Source: Roseihalotalea indica (GTDB lineage Bacteria; Bacteroidota; Bacteroidia; Cytophagales; Cyclobacteriaceae). Taken from it: DNA of 64,000 bases. Shown here one piece after another: positions 1 through 8,721 of this stretch; the first letter of the stretch is position 1, and every line of letters begins with the position of its first letter. The position numbers and the translations under genes were made by a program. The notes under the pieces were generated by a model, which searched no databases, was not told the DNA's origin, and saw only the letters and a program-made list of their open reading frames with translations. The stretch lies in assembly GCF_022458895.1 (NCBI RefSeq), contig NZ_JAINFL010000001.1, positions 1,116,001 through 1,180,000 of the forward strand. Direction: 5' to 3'.

Positions 1-1963
1 CCTTAATAATACCCGTGATGACGTTTACCGAAGGGCGCTGAGTAGCCACCACCAGGTGAATACCAATGGCCCGGGCCAACTGAGCCAGGCGAGCAATGGG
101 AGTTTCTACCTCTTTCCCAGCGGTCATCATCAGGTCAGCCAACTCATCAATAATCAGCACGATATACGGTAAAAAGCGGTGGCCCTGTTCAGGGTTCAGT
201 TTGCGCTTAACAAATTTCTGATTGTACTCACGAATATTACGACAACCGCCATCTTTAAGCAGATTATAGCGGTTATCCATCTCAATGCACAGCGAGTTAA
301 GGGTATAAATTACCTTTTTAGTTTCGGTGATGATAGCATCTTCACTGTTAGGAATTTTTGCCAGAAAGTGCCGCTCTAGTTTATTAAATAAAGAGAGCTC
401 CACTTTCTTAGGGTCGACCATCACAAACTTCAACTGAGAAGGGTGACGTTTGTAGATCAGGGAGCTGATTAGCACGTTAAGCCCCACTGACTTACCTTGT
501 CCGGTGGCCCCAGCAATCAGTAAGTGAGGCATTTTGGCTAGGTCAGCCACAAACAGCTCATTCGCTACAGTTTTGCCTAAAATGATTGGAAGCTCCTTAT
601 TGCCGTGCATGAACTTCTCCGTGGTAACCACCGAGTGCATGCTGACCATCTCCCGGTTTTTATTAGGCACCTCAATACCAATCGTGCCTTTCCCCGGAAT
701 GGGAGCGATGATACGAATACCCAGGGCCGAGAGGTTAAGCGCAATATCATCTTCCAGATTCTTGATCTTGGAAATTTTAACTCCGGCCTCCGGCACTATT
801 TCATAAAGCGTTACAGTAGGGCCAATGGTAGCTTTGATAGACTGAATGCCGATCTTGAAGTTAATCAGCGTTTCAATAATCTTGTCTTTATTGGCCTCCA
901 GCTCTTCTTTCGTTACCTGCACCCGCCCGGAGTGGTTATCATCCAGCAAACCCGGCTCAGGATAGCGGTACTTGGGTAAGTCTAGGGTGGGGTCGTAGTT
1001 CTCTGAAGTAAGCACCTGTTTAGCTTCCTCGCTGTATTCCTCTACCTCCAGGGCAAAATTGGGCGCGGTTTCCTGAGGCAGGTTAGGGTCTTCAATATCC
1101 AGTGGAAGTGAGGTTGGTGGCGTTTTAGGCGGAGCTGGCTGGGGTTTCGGGTCTATAAACAGCTCTTCTTCCATTTCTGAATACTCGTCTTCTGTTTCTT
1201 CCTCAGTGGCCGGACGATCCCAGCCCATAGTGTCTTCTTCCGGCACGAAGCTTAGTTGCCCGGAACCTGACTCTGCCACTCCAACACCAGCGGCTTCCGG
1301 AGATGAATTTTTACTAAAAGGAGAATTAGGATTTGGTAAGGGCAAAGGTGAGGTGAGATTGAAGAAATAGATGATAAAAACAATCAGGGCAAATGCCAGA
1401 ATCAACAAAGTGCCCCAGCCAATCAGGCTATCGGTTAATACGGCTAGTTCGTAACCTACGCCTCCACTTAACAGGCCCCAACCTGTTAAATTTTCCTGAT
1501 GATAAATCCAATAGCCCAGCAGCCAGCTAATCCAGATCAGGAAAAAAGTAACGCCCATGGTAGCACGATGGAGGGATACTAAGGTACGGCGGAAGACTAA
1601 CTGCACCCCAGCCGCAAAGAAGAGCGGAGGTATGAGTAAAGAAGCAATGCCAAACCAGCGGTAAATCCACAGATAGGATACTACTGCTCCCACTAACCCC
1701 AGCCAGTTTTCAGTTTCCTGTCCGGCAGATTTCCAGTTGCTTTCCAGCACTGATTCCACTACGCTCTGGTCAGCCGGACCGGTAAAGAGGTACGAGACCT
1801 GGGCAATGAAGAGGTAGAGCGATGCAACAATCAGGAAAAACCCTATTGCCAAATGGAAACGAGGGTCTCGCCAAATAGGTGAAAACGCAGAGGGTTTCCG
1901 TTCCTTTCTGGTCTTGGTTGATGTTGATTTTACTCGATTAGTTTTGTTTGTTTTTTTTGCCAT
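1..1963 (-). CDS. ftsK: DNA translocase FtsK, 5' part (3' end beyond window)
   Basis: Membrane-anchored ATP-driven DNA pump that clears chromosome ends at the division septum. Reading the minus strand from the ATG at 1963 gives about 654 codons without a stop up to the window edge, so the C-terminus (rest of the motor and any gamma domain) is missing. A basic N-terminus is followed by about four membrane segments in the first 230 residues, then an acidic/proline-rich linker, then the motor. The Walker A motif GATGQGKS lies near residue 485 and the Walker B-like IIDELADLM near residue 604. FtsK identity is firm. The start is supported by a poly-lysine N-terminus, and no nearer alternative was seen. 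Confidence 0.95.
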   Translation of the reverse strand, partial: MAKKTNKTNRVKSTSTKTRKERKPSAFSPIWRDPRFHLAIGFFLIVASLYLFIAQVSYLFTGPADQSVVESVLESNWKSAGQETENWLGLVGAVVSYLWIYRWFGIASLLIPPLFFAAGVQLVFRRTLVSLHRATMGVTFFLIWISWLLGYWIYHQENLTGWGLLSGGVGYELAVLTDSLIGWGTLLILAFALIVFIIYFFNLTSPLPLPNPNSPFSKNSSPEAAGVGVAESGSGQLSFVPEEDTMGWDRPATEEETEDEYSEMEEELFIDPKPQPAPPKTPPTSLPLDIEDPNLPQETAPNFALEVEEYSEEAKQVLTSENYDPTLDLPKYRYPEPGLLDDNHSGRVQVTKEELEANKDKIIETLINFKIGIQSIKATIGPTVTLYEIVPEAGVKISKIKNLEDDIALNLSALGIRIIAPIPGKGTIGIEVPNKNREMVSMHSVVTTEKFMHGNKELPIILGKTVANELFVADLAKMPHLLIAGATGQGKSVGLNVLISSLIYKRHPSQLKFVMVDPKKVELSLFNKLERHFLAKIPNSEDAIITETKKVIYTLNSLCIEMDNRYNLLKDGGCRNIREYNQKFVKRKLNPEQGHRFLPYIVLIIDELADLMMTAGKEVETPIARLAQLARAIGIHLVVATQRPSVNVITGIIK

Positions 1964-2059
1964 ACCCCAAAATATCAGCTACAACGAAAAACGCTTTAAA
2001 ACGATCTATACTAAGATAAAAAACGGCTTACGAAATGGTCATCCGCTTTTTTGCCGTGC

Positions 2060-2123
2060 ATTATACTCAAAATAGCTGGATGCTACATTTGATTTCCGCA
2101 AAGTATTTTATTTTGAGTATAAT
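2060..2123. repeat. 15-bp perfect inverted repeat between ftsK and the next gene
   Basis: The 15-mer at 2060-2074 (ATTATACTCAAAATA) is repeated exactly in reverse complement at 2109-2123, with 34 bases between. It sits in the 332-base gap between two divergently transcribed genes, the place for an operator or a divergent promoter control site. It has no T-tract, so it is not a plain terminator. Function is inferred from position only. Confidence 0.6.
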
Positions 2124-2295
2124 TAGTAATAAGTTACATAAATACCACTGGAAAGTCTTCATAATCTGATTAATTCCAATTTCTAACGGGTGTATACTTT
2201 TTGAAATTTTTTAGCGTATCTTACCAATGATTTTTTTAGAAATTGTGTTACCAAATAAATCTGGAGGACACCCCTTATTATAGGTAAGGGAGGAA

Positions 2296-2679
2296 ATGCA
2301 AAACGAAATTATACCGGCATCGGTACGAAGGCTTATGGAACACGTAGACAAATCAGTACTTTGCAAAAACGAATTGGGTAAGATCACTGCTTTAAACCCA
2401 GGCGTTGCTTACGAACTTACGTTCAAACAAGTGCATTTATTGTTGACGTCCAGTCAAATTCATCAACTGAAGGATGAAATGGAACGGCTGGATGAACAGG
2501 AGTGGTTCTTAGGTTCTGATGAACCATTTGCTCTATTACGTTTTCCTTTCATGGATTTTAGCATCTGGGTTACCCGCTCGGAGATGGATATGTTGATGCA
2601 ACTGCTGCTAGAGGCCACAGCTATGATGAAAGTGCATCACTGGCTTGCTTTCCGGACGGAACGTTCCCGAACTAACTAG
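2296..2679 (+). CDS. hypothetical protein, 127 aa
   Basis: I do not recognise the family with certainty. The ATG at 2296 is preceded by a strong GGGAGGAA ribosome binding site, and the frame runs to a perfect terminator hairpin, so the gene is very likely real. The protein is soluble, with no signal peptide or membrane segment. The middle is leucine-rich and acidic (around residues 45-70), followed by a WFLGSDEPFALLRFPFMDFSIW stretch that reads like a beta-rich core, and a methionine-rich helix near residues 95-110. It is monocistronic, divergent from ftsK and convergent with dps. Confidence 0.75.
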   Translation: MQNEIIPASVRRLMEHVDKSVLCKNELGKITALNPGVAYELTFKQVHLLLTSSQIHQLKDEMERLDEQEWFLGSDEPFALLRFPFMDFSIWVTRSEMDMLMQLLLEATAMMKVHHWLAFRTERSRTN

Positions 2680-2683
2680 TAAC

Positions 2684-2712
2684 AAAAAAAGCTCCTTAGA
2701 GGAGCTTTTTTT
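2684..2712. terminator. bidirectional rho-independent terminator
   Basis: A perfect 12-bp stem (arms 2684-2695 and 2701-2712, core GCTCC/GGAGC) closes a 5-base loop. The A-tract on one side and T-tract on the other suit termination from both strands. It lies between the convergent 2296-2679 gene and dps. Confidence 0.9.
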
Positions 2713-2735
2713 ATGTCATATAATAGTTGCTAGGC

Positions 2736-3293
2736 TTATTCAGCAGGTTCTGCTTCCCGCTCAGTGTGCAGAAATCCGACTGCTAATGAGTCTTCGCCCA
2801 AGAAGTGCTCAATGTGGTGAGCTCGATCCTCAGTCTTAAATAACAGGCCTTCCAGTAAAGACTTAGTAGCATAATCTCCCAACTCAAATGCTTTTTTAAT
2901 AGAAGCTCTTAAGTTAACAGCGATTTTTTTCTCTGCTTCCATATCGTGTTGGAGACTTTCCCGGATATGAAATACTCCTTCTTCTTCATGATCAACATAA
3001 GCAAGCTTGGCTACGTTAGCCGGATGGCAAGTAGGTGCTACCCCCATCACTGTCAGGCGTTCGGCTACAGCATCGTACCCTTCGTGAAGTTGATTATAAT
3101 TATCCTCAAAAAACAAATGCAGATCACGGAACTGAGGCCCTTCTACCATCCAGTGATGTTTATGATACTGATGGTAAAGAGTAATCATGGAAGCTAAGTG
3201 CCTATCTAAATGTTCAGCAATCTCTATGGCTACTTCTTTGTCAAGCCCTACCGGATTACCTTCATATTCTTTTTGTTTGCGTAACTTATTCAT
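2736..3293 (-). CDS. dps: Dps-family DNA-protection ferritin-like protein
   Basis: Mini-ferritin that oxidises and stores iron and shields DNA during starvation or oxidative stress; the family forms 12-mers. The 185-aa product has the inter-subunit ferroxidase residues with exactly the family's spacing: His47 (in KHHW), His59 (in DLH), Asp74 and Glu78 (in DAVAER), intervals 12, 15 and 4. Length is usual for Dps with a short extra C-terminal tail. It is transcribed alone towards the shared terminator. The upstream region is AT-rich, without an operator I could identify. Confidence 0.93.
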   Translation of the reverse strand: MNKLRKQKEYEGNPVGLDKEVAIEIAEHLDRHLASMITLYHQYHKHHWMVEGPQFRDLHLFFEDNYNQLHEGYDAVAERLTVMGVAPTCHPANVAKLAYVDHEEEGVFHIRESLQHDMEAEKKIAVNLRASIKKAFELGDYATKSLLEGLLFKTEDRAHHIEHFLGEDSLAVGFLHTEREAEPAE

Positions 3294-3479
3294 AAAAAAA
3301 TTGATGTTTTAGTTAAAAAAACGATTAATCTACAATTACTAGAACTTATTAGAAGCCCGAAGGTTTCACGAAAGAGCGGTAAAATATGATTTAGATCGTC
3401 TCTGAATCTAGCTGGTTGAAGTCAATAAACGTGGTAGTCCGCTTTTAATAGTCAATCATTACATCTACTTTTTCTTTAT

Positions 3480-4973
3480 ATGGCCTATCAGCGACTTGCC
3501 ATTATTCTGGGTAATTGCCTCTTCCCAAATCCTAAAGTACTAGAACCTGATAAACGCACTTTGTTCTTCATGGCTGAGGATGCTGGGCTGTGTACTCATT
3601 TTCGGTACCATAAGCATAAACTAATTCTCTTTCTATCGGCTATGCGCTCGTATCATGACTCGCTGAAAAACAAGTACCCTACCCACTACTGGAAGCTGTC
3701 GTACGAAAACCACCATCTGTCTTACGAAGAGAAACTGCAAAAGACACTTTCCAAATACTCGGGCATTAAAGAGATTGTTATGTTTGAGATTGAGGACAAG
3801 TTTTTTGCTGAGCGCATGCAGCAGTTCTGTCAGAAGAACGAACTGCAACTAACGATTGTCGATTCGCCCGGCTTCTTCAATACACCCAAGGATTTCCAAC
3901 AGTATCTGGGTGGGACCAAGCGCCCTTTCATGCAGTATTTCTACATTGAACAACGTAAAAAACATCGGCTTTTAGTTAATGAGCAGCATGAACCGCTTAG
4001 CGGAAAATGGTCGTTTGACGAGGAAAATCGCAAGAAGCTACCGAGCGATATGTACATTCCTTCCCTACCGGATAGCGAATGGACCGATCATACTTATGAG
4101 GTAGTGCAGGTAGTTGATGAGCTGTTTCCTAAGCATCCGGGCGACTCCCATACCTTCTGGCTGGCTACCACTCGTCGTCAGGCTCTTTACCGGGTACGGG
4201 ACTTTCTGGAAAACCGCTTTACCCATTTTGGCCCTTACGAAGATGCCATTGACCGTGATCGCAACTTTTTGTTTCACTCCGTACTATCTCCTTATATAAA
4301 TTTAGGGCTGATTACCGCTCGAGAAGTAATTGAGATGGCTTTGGAGTATGCTCACGCTGAAAATATTCATTACCCCAGTGTGGAAGGATTTGTGCGGCAG
4401 ATTGTAGGCTGGCGAGAGTTTATGCGGGGTATGTACCACACCCATAACCTAAAAGGTAATTTTTTTGATAACCAACGAACGTTAACCGAGTGTTGGTATG
4501 ATGGCACCACGGGTATTCCCCCATTAGATGACAGCATCAAGCGCGTAATGAAACACGGCTATACCCATCATATTGAGCGCCTGATGGTGATCGGAAATAT
4601 CATGCTCCTGTCAGAGATTCATCCTGATGAGGTGTATCGGTGGTTTATGGAAATGTTTGTAGATTCTTCGGACTGGGTGATGGAACCCAATGTATACGGT
4701 ATGAGCCAGTTTGCCGATGGCGGCACCTTTGCTACCAAACCCTATATTGGCGGAGCTAACTATATCAGTAAAATGAGTAATTACTCTAAAAGTAAGAAGT
4801 GGGCTGACTCGGTAGATGGCCTATACTGGAGTTTTATTGACCGACACCGCAAGGTGTTCGCCGGGAACCAGCGCATGTCCATGATGGTATCAGTCCTGGA
4901 CCGTATGGACCAGGACCGGAAAGAATATTTATTTCAGGAAGCTGAAGAATTTAAGAAGCGAGTAACGGTTTAA
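3480..4973 (+). CDS. cryptochrome/photolyase of the FeS-BCP (PhrB-like) family without cluster cysteines
   Basis: A 497-aa flavoprotein of the deoxyribodipyrimidine photolyase-related family, whose studied members repair (6-4) photoproducts or act as bacterial cryptochromes. The N-terminal alpha/beta antenna domain spans about residues 1-180. The FAD-binding helical domain shows GYTHHIERLM near residue 360 and DWVMEPNVYGMSQFADGG near residue 400. Relatives carry four cysteines for a [4Fe-4S] cluster. Here the first is proline (IPPLDD), the next two are Ser and Lys (NYSKSKKW), and the loop with the fourth is shortened away. Its stop codon overlaps that of the convergent helicase by 4 bases. 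Repair activity is inferred; family membership is firm. Confidence 0.88.
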   Translation: MAYQRLAIILGNCLFPNPKVLEPDKRTLFFMAEDAGLCTHFRYHKHKLILFLSAMRSYHDSLKNKYPTHYWKLSYENHHLSYEEKLQKTLSKYSGIKEIVMFEIEDKFFAERMQQFCQKNELQLTIVDSPGFFNTPKDFQQYLGGTKRPFMQYFYIEQRKKHRLLVNEQHEPLSGKWSFDEENRKKLPSDMYIPSLPDSEWTDHTYEVVQVVDELFPKHPGDSHTFWLATTRRQALYRVRDFLENRFTHFGPYEDAIDRDRNFLFHSVLSPYINLGLITAREVIEMALEYAHAENIHYPSVEGFVRQIVGWREFMRGMYHTHNLKGNFFDNQRTLTECWYDGTTGIPPLDDSIKRVMKHGYTHHIERLMVIGNIMLLSEIHPDEVYRWFMEMFVDSSDWVMEPNVYGMSQFADGGTFATKPYIGGANYISKMSNYSKSKKWADSVDGLYWSFIDRHRKVFAGNQRMSMMVSVLDRMDQDRKEYLFQEAEEFKKRVTV

Positions 4974-6706
4974 ACGCGCCGTTTTCCTTTTCGGTGTTTC
5001 TTTTTCTTCTTGCCAAAATCCCCGTCGCCTTTAGGTTTGTAACTACCGCTGGTAGATGTAGCTTTTTCTACCAGAGCTAGCTGTCCGGCAAAGGTAGCCC
5101 CTCGGAAAGCCGGTTCTACTACGGTTTCGTGTTGGCTGTCTACCTCAAACATGGAAAAGTTTTTCTCAATATCAATTTTACCAATGCGGATAGAAGAATC
5201 GTTAGTGTATTCATTGATCAGTCCCATCAACCGGGCGGGGTTCATTTTATGCTTACTACCAATATTGAGGTAAAATTTGGTAAAATCGGTTTTGCGGCGG
5301 CGTTCTCGCACACTGTCGCTCTGTCGGCCACTCCGTTCACTATTGCTCTGGCGGCTACCGCGCTCGCTCCGTTCACCCTTTCGTTCGTCCGCTTTCACAT
5401 TCAGGTCAGGGGCGTTCTCGTAATAAGCCAGAAAACGGTTAAATTCTACCGATACAAAATGTTTAATCAGGTCTTCTTTGCTCATCCAGTCCAGCTTTTT
5501 ATAAATCGCCGGAAGGTAAGAGTCAATATGCTCATCATTCACCTCAACCTGCTCCATTTTATCAATGAAGTAGAAGAGTTGCTTTTCGCAAATCTCGCGA
5601 CCGCCGGGCACTGGTTTGCGCTCAAATGAGATTTTAGAAGTACGTTCAATGTTTTTAATTCGCCCGGTTTCCCGCCGATGGACAATAACAATAGAAGTAC
5701 CTGTCCTTCCGGCACGTCCGGTGCGGCCACTGCGGTGGGTATATACCTCAATGTCATCCGGCAGATTATAATTGATTACGTGGCTCAGGTCATTCACGTC
5801 CAGTCCACGGGCGGCTACGTCGGTTGCCACCAGCATGTTCAACTGCTTTTGCCGGAAGCGGCCCATTACATAGTCACGCTGGGCTTGCGATAAATCGCCG
5901 TGCAGGGCATCAGCATTGTAACCATCCGCACCCAGCTTCTCAGCAACGTCTTTTGTTTCCTGACGAGTACGGCAAAAAACAATACCATAAATCTCCGGAT
6001 ACAAATCAGCAATGCGCTTTAGTGCCAGGTAACGGTCTTTCGCATTCACCATATAGTAAACGTGCTGTACCGTGCTGGCCCCGGCATTACGCGAACCAAC
6101 TGAAATTTCGATAGGGTTTTGCGTAAATCTCCCGGCAATAGACTTAGGCATAGTCGCCGAGAAAAGAAGCGTTTGCCGTTCGGCAGGCGTTTGGTCAACA
6201 ATAGCTTCCAGTTCTTCTTTAAAGCCCATAGAAAGCATTTCATCGGCTTCGTCCAGTACCAGCCATTGTACCGCATCCAGCTTCAGTATTTTACGTCGGA
6301 TCAGATCATGTACCCGCCCAGGGGTCCCAACCACAATCTGCACCCCTCGTTTTAGTTGACGAATTTGCTGATCTATGCTGGCCCCACCGTATACAGCCGC
6401 ATTGCGAACGTTGGGTAAAAATTTGGCCAGGTCATCCAGATCTCGGGTAATTTGCAAACATAACTCACGGGTAGGGCAAAGGACTAATGCCTGCACTTGT
6501 GAGGAATCTTCGCTGACCATATGCAGCAAAGGCAAACCGAAGGCGGCTGTTTTTCCGGTTCCGGTCTGGGCCAGGGCTACTAAATCGCGGTGATCGGTAG
6601 TGAGCACCGGAATAGCCTGTTCCTGCACCGGAGTGGGTTGAGTAAAGCCTAGCTCTTCAACAGCTTGCAGTAGTTCGGGGCGTAGCCCCATTTCTTGAAA
6701 TGTCAT
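4970..6706 (-). CDS. DEAD-box ATP-dependent RNA helicase with DbpA-type RNA-binding domain
   Basis: RNA helicase likely acting in ribosome assembly or RNA turnover. Motifs are in order: Q-motif region (FTQPTPVQEQ, residues 21-30), AQTGTGKT at 46-53, PTREL at 78-82, TPGR at 128-131, DEAD at 152-155, SAT at 183-185 and HRSGRTGRAGR in the second RecA lobe. A DbpA-like RRM fold follows (about residues 470-550, beginning KFYLNIG), then a lysine-rich tail ending KKKKKHRKGKRRV. A charged RSERGSRQS-type linker precedes the RRM. The gene overlaps the photolyase stop by 4 bases. A candidate promoter about 130 bases upstream implies a fairly long leader. Confidence 0.95.
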   Translation of the reverse strand: MTFQEMGLRPELLQAVEELGFTQPTPVQEQAIPVLTTDHRDLVALAQTGTGKTAAFGLPLLHMVSEDSSQVQALVLCPTRELCLQITRDLDDLAKFLPNVRNAAVYGGASIDQQIRQLKRGVQIVVGTPGRVHDLIRRKILKLDAVQWLVLDEADEMLSMGFKEELEAIVDQTPAERQTLLFSATMPKSIAGRFTQNPIEISVGSRNAGASTVQHVYYMVNAKDRYLALKRIADLYPEIYGIVFCRTRQETKDVAEKLGADGYNADALHGDLSQAQRDYVMGRFRQKQLNMLVATDVAARGLDVNDLSHVINYNLPDDIEVYTHRSGRTGRAGRTGTSIVIVHRRETGRIKNIERTSKISFERKPVPGGREICEKQLFYFIDKMEQVEVNDEHIDSYLPAIYKKLDWMSKEDLIKHFVSVEFNRFLAYYENAPDLNVKADERKGERSERGSRQSNSERSGRQSDSVRERRRKTDFTKFYLNIGSKHKMNPARLMGLINEYTNDSSIRIGKIDIEKNFSMFEVDSQHETVVEPAFRGATFAGQLALVEKATSTSGSYKPKGDGDFGKKKKKHRKGKRRV

Positions 6707-7157
6707 GGTATAAAACTAATAGATTCTAGCAATCCACTGATGTTGCTCAATAAGGTGAACTGAAGTACGATAGCTTGAGCGGTTGGCTGATAATCAGTGG
6801 TTTACCAACAAGAGGAAACGCAAGCCGAATTTTGACGCAAAGGTACAATGATTATTGATGAAATCGCGACCTTTGAAAAAGAATACTTTTCCCAAGAAAG
6901 TTCCCGCTTTTCCAAAGATTAATGCGTTGGAGAGATATTATTTAACAAGTTGCCTGGAAATTATTCTGATTTTCTTTTATAGATATGATAAGAGGTGGGA
7001 GGCAGAAGGCAGAGGCTTTCCCCTGTGCAGCCTCCAATAACGCTTACCTGCTCAGTCCGATAAGGCTTTCAAGAAAAATGACTTCATACTCAATTACCGG
7101 AAGAAACTCCCTTATTTTAGAACTACTTTTTAAGGATCAGTAGTTAGTTTTGAGGGT
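6707..7157. other. intergenic region between helicase and pabB
   Basis: This 451-base gap holds the leader and candidate promoter of the helicase on the minus strand and the upstream region of pabB on the plus strand. A 61-codon open frame at 6855-7040 lacks a ribosome binding site and looks like chance. I see no RNA gene or repeat here. Confidence 0.5.
6839..6846 (-). promoter_or_regulatory. candidate -7 box (TACCTTTG) for the helicase gene
   Basis: On the minus strand the sequence reads TACCTTTG, a match to the Bacteroidota -7 consensus TAnnTTTG. It lies about 130 bases before the helicase ATG. A clear -33 TTG at the usual distance is not evident, so the call rests on one box. Confidence 0.4.
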
Positions 7158-8132
7158 ATGAAAGCAGCAAGTGCAGTGCAGCGCATGAACGCGTTGGGTG
7201 AGCAAGGTATTCCATTTCTGTTTATTATTAACTTCTTGGGCGATAGCTCTCAGGTGCTGCCTTTATCTTCTATTAACCCTAAGCACATTCTGTTCAACGT
7301 AGAGGGGGTTACCAATGCTCCAGTCTGCTCAGTTTCCAGCGCACCAGTGCAATTAGAAAAATTTCCGGTGAACTTTGCACTTTATCAGAAAGCCTTTTCT
7401 CAAGTGCAGTACTACATTCATCGAGGAGATACGTACCTGGTAAACCTGAGCTTCCAGACACCTATTACACTGAATCTTTCACTAAAAGAAATATTCTACC
7501 GAAGCCAGGCCCGCTACAAATTATACTTTTCCGATCAGTGGGTGGTTTTTTCTCCTGAGCCTTTTTGTCGTATTAATAAACAGGGAGAGATTCGTACTTA
7601 CCCCATGAAAGGAACGATAGATGCCTCTGTGCCGGATGCGGCATCTCAACTGAAAAACAATGTAAAAGAACAGGCTGAGCATACCACGGTAGTAGATTTG
7701 TTACGCAATGATCTGAGCCAGATAGCGACCAACGTAAGGGTGCCCCGTTTCCAATATCTTGAAAAAATCAACACGCATCAGCAGACATTGTGGCAGATGA
7801 GCTCTGAAATTCAGGGCCAGCTACCTACTGATTATGTCAGTCGGCTCGGTGATATTATTTTCCAAATGCTTCCGGCAGGCTCTATTAGTGGAGCGCCAAA
7901 GCCTAAAACCCTTGAAATTATTCGGGAAGTAGAGAATTATGAGCGCGGTTACTACACGGGTGTCTTTGGAATTTTTGATGGTAAACAACTGGATTCCGGG
8001 GTGATGATCCGGTTTATTGAACAGCAAAATAACCAATACGTTTTCAAAAGCGGTGGGGGTATTACTTTTTTTAGCGATCCCGAGCGGGAGTATCAAGAGA
8101 TGATTGATAAGATTTATGTGCCAATTTATTGA
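7158..8132 (+). CDS. pabB: aminodeoxychorismate synthase component I
   Basis: Converts chorismate plus ammonia (from a PabA partner) to 4-amino-4-deoxychorismate for folate. The 324-aa protein is the short form: it is essentially the chorismate-binding domain with a reduced N-terminal part. Visible motifs are GDTYLVNLSFQTP near residue 93, PMKGTIDA near 150, HTTVVDLLRNDL near 175 and PAGSISGAPKPKT near 238, with GGGITFFSDPEREY at the C-terminal end. No amidotransferase gene is adjacent. Its end overlaps the start of pabC, so the two are co-translated. The motifs separate it from anthranilate synthase only weakly, but the pabC neighbour settles it. Confidence 0.9.
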   Translation: MKAASAVQRMNALGEQGIPFLFIINFLGDSSQVLPLSSINPKHILFNVEGVTNAPVCSVSSAPVQLEKFPVNFALYQKAFSQVQYYIHRGDTYLVNLSFQTPITLNLSLKEIFYRSQARYKLYFSDQWVVFSPEPFCRINKQGEIRTYPMKGTIDASVPDAASQLKNNVKEQAEHTTVVDLLRNDLSQIATNVRVPRFQYLEKINTHQQTLWQMSSEIQGQLPTDYVSRLGDIIFQMLPAGSISGAPKPKTLEIIREVENYERGYYTGVFGIFDGKQLDSGVMIRFIEQQNNQYVFKSGGGITFFSDPEREYQEMIDKIYVPIY

Positions 8133-8721
8133 AACGCTTTGCGTACAGCGAGGCAAAGTTCAACACCTGAAGTATCATCAGGATAGAGTTAACCAAAGTC
8201 GCCGGGAAGTGCTGGGCATTATTGAGCCGCTGGTGCTGGCCGATATTATTACGGTTCCTGATTCTCTAAAGCAGCGCGAACGGATAAAGTGCCGCCTGCT
8301 GTATTCAGCATCAGTAGAGGAGATTACGTTGGTTGAGTATCAGCTCCGCACTATTCGTTCATTACGCTTGCTGGACCATCATACTATTGAGTATCCTTAC
8401 AAATTTGCTAATCGCGATCAGATCAACGAACTGTTTGTCCGGCGTGGGGATGCTGACGATATTCTGATTGTAAAGCAGGGTTTGATCACGGATACGTCTT
8501 ACAGTAATGTGGCTTTCTATGATGAGAAACAGTGGGTTACGCCTCATCAGCCGCTACTGCCCGGTACCTGCCGTGCCCGTTTGCTGGAAGAAGGAGTGCT
8601 CGTTGAAAAGAAAGTGACCCCAGATGATTTAGCTCATTTTACTCACTGTAGTTTGATTAATGCCATGCTTCCGTTAGGAGAGTGTAAGGTAACCATATCC
8701 GACATTCGCTGGTACTCTTAG
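8116..8721 (+). CDS. pabC: aminotransferase class IV, probable 4-amino-4-deoxychorismate lyase
   Basis: PLP enzyme expected to release pyruvate from aminodeoxychorismate and give p-aminobenzoate. I chose the ATG at 8116 (MCQFIETLCVQRG); a TTG at 8104 would add four residues. The protein is about 201 aa, shorter than typical PabC (about 270 aa). The PLP lysine is probably Lys96 in YPYKFANRDQ, and the cofactor-phosphate segment is TDTSYSNVAF, followed by PLLPGTCRARLLEEG. It overlaps pabB by 17 bases and its stop overlaps the convergent BCCT gene by 4 bases. Branched-chain aminotransferase activity is an alternative made unlikely by context. Confidence 0.85.
   Translation: MCQFIETLCVQRGKVQHLKYHQDRVNQSRREVLGIIEPLVLADIITVPDSLKQRERIKCRLLYSASVEEITLVEYQLRTIRSLRLLDHHTIEYPYKFANRDQINELFVRRGDADDILIVKQGLITDTSYSNVAFYDEKQWVTPHQPLLPGTCRARLLEEGVLVEKKVTPDDLAHFTHCSLINAMLPLGECKVTISDIRWYS

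Noticed and set aside
5129..5629. 166-codon frame opposite the helicase gene
   Set aside because: Overlaps the DbpA-like and linker region of a clear DEAD-box gene and has no recognisable domain.
6855..7040. 61-codon open frame upstream of pabB
   Set aside because: No ribosome binding site and no protein-like composition; overlaps the helicase promoter region.
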